From assembly GCA_013204355.1 (NCBI GenBank), contig JABMOA010000080.1, positions 1 to 12,203 on the forward strand: a stretch of DNA of 12,203 bases, in the 5' to 3' direction. The notes beneath the pieces are model-generated. The model was not told the DNA's origin. It made no database searches and worked only from the letters and a program-made list of their open reading frames with translations. This stretch comes from Candidatus Woesearchaeota archaeon (GTDB lineage Archaea; Nanobdellota; Nanobdellia; Woesearchaeales; GW2011-AR9). Made by a program: the position numbers and the translations under genes. Below, one piece after another: positions 12,044-12,203 of the stretch (positions within the stretch are counted from its first letter, which is position 1; every line of letters begins with the position of its first letter).

Positions 12044-12203
12044 CCACAGGTCCTTCATGTGATTGAACGAGTTTACGAGTGAATGTCACCCAACTTATCA
12101 AATGTGTTTACATTTGCTACTCGTCCACAGGTCCTTCATGTGATTGAACGAGTTTACGAGTGAATGTCACCCAACTTATCAAATGTGTTTACATTTGCTA
12201 CTC
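12044..12203 (-). repeat. 81-bp perfect tandem repeat containing a tRNA 5'-end copy, continuing past the window
   Basis: Two contiguous units, 12044-12124 and 12125-12203 (79 of 81 bases visible), are identical, and the array probably continues. Read on the minus strand each unit starts GGACCTGTGGACGAGTAGC, a copy of the first 19 nt of the tRNA with two substitutions (at tRNA positions 11 and 13). It then has a 7-bp hairpin CAAATGT-AAAC-ACATTTG (12099-12116 and 12180-12197) and two ACTCGT hexamers, either of which can pair with ACGAGT. The first unit overlaps the tRNA's own first 10 nt. There are no spacers, so it is not CRISPR. Confidence 0.85.

Larger units (their letters stand above)
11940..12053 (-). 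tRNA. tRNA-Val(GAC) with two introns
   Basis: Acceptor strands GGACCTG (12047-12053) and CAGGTCC (11941-11947) pair over 7 bp, with discriminator A at 11940 and no encoded CCA. The T stem is GCCGG/CCGGC and the anticodon stem TCGCC/GGCGA. The primary gene is 114 nt. Removing 12014-12033 and 11976-11996 leaves 73 nt with a D arm GTCTAGTAGCTATGAC, a loop TTGACTT, and a 5-nt variable region GGATC. Anticodon GAC (11998-12000) decodes Val GTC/GTT. U8-A14 and G15-C48 tertiary pairs are kept. Odd positions: A18 instead of G, G55 instead of U, and U37 instead of a purine. G19-C56 is intact. No clear TATA box is seen 20-40 bp upstream, where the 81-bp repeats begin. Confidence 0.88.

Noticed and set aside
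12044..12203. CRISPR array
   Set aside because: The 81-bp units are contiguous and identical with no variable spacers, and no cas gene is near.
12044..12203. Additional tRNA genes inside the 81-bp repeats
   Set aside because: Only the first 19 nt resemble the tRNA. There is no matching 3' acceptor strand, T arm or anticodon stem in the unit.

Overview
The window is AT-rich DNA from an archaeon, most likely a DPANN lineage of the Woesearchaeota/Nanoarchaeota type. The evidence is an archaeal-type ribosomal protein uS2, TATA boxes about 26 bp before start codons with leaderless mRNAs, T-tract terminators, a tRNA gene with bulge-helix-bulge (BHB) introns, a Hel308-like helicase fragment, and a cysteine-poor surface-layer protein of the kind I associate with Woesearchaeota and relatives. 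The phylum-level placement is inference from protein style; I could not run a search.

Layout. Bases 1-3017, plus strand: the 3' part of the uS2 gene and a T-tract terminator, then a three-gene cluster of a YvcK/CofD-like protein, a HAD phosphatase and a sugar-1-phosphate nucleotidylyltransferase. The last two overlap by one base. Bases 3022-4210: an unrecognised 170-residue protein behind a strong TATA box, convergent with a minus-strand coiled-coil protein with a basic tail. Bases 4216-6590: a divergent promoter carrying an inverted repeat, then a fusion of a PrmC/Mtq2-like methyltransferase to a predicted Ser/Thr kinase, followed 6 bp later by a family 2 glycosyltransferase with C-terminal TPR repeats. 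Bases 6622-7272, minus strand: a helicase gene that encodes only the first RecA-like domain of a Hel308-type enzyme.

Bases 7273-7647 are a 375-bp intergenic region with several hairpins, a strong promoter and a long predicted leader for the S-layer gene. The leader carries two abutting mini-ORFs that run almost into the S-layer start codon. The S-layer gene (7648-10218) ends in a hairpin plus T-tract terminator. It is followed by an AI-2E-family membrane protein gene, which overlaps by 9 bp a convergent gene for a two-helix membrane protein with a PH-like domain.

The right end holds a minus-strand tRNA-Val(GAC) gene with two introns, one in the D loop and one at the canonical 37/38 position. 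Splicing both gives a 73-nt cloverleaf with odd residues at 18, 55 and 37. Directly upstream of it lies an array of 81-bp perfect tandem repeats that runs off the window. Each unit begins with a near-copy of the first 19 nt of the tRNA.

Two start modes are visible. Genes behind their own TATA box mostly begin at or next to the predicted transcription start (leaderless). Internal operon genes, the coiled-coil gene and the S-layer gene carry strong Shine-Dalgarno sequences. Possible functional links are sugar-nucleotide supply (nucleotidylyltransferase and YvcK-like sensor), the TPR glycosyltransferase, and the S-layer protein with at least seven N-glycosylation sequons. That link is inference; no gene here is a recognisable oligosaccharyltransferase.
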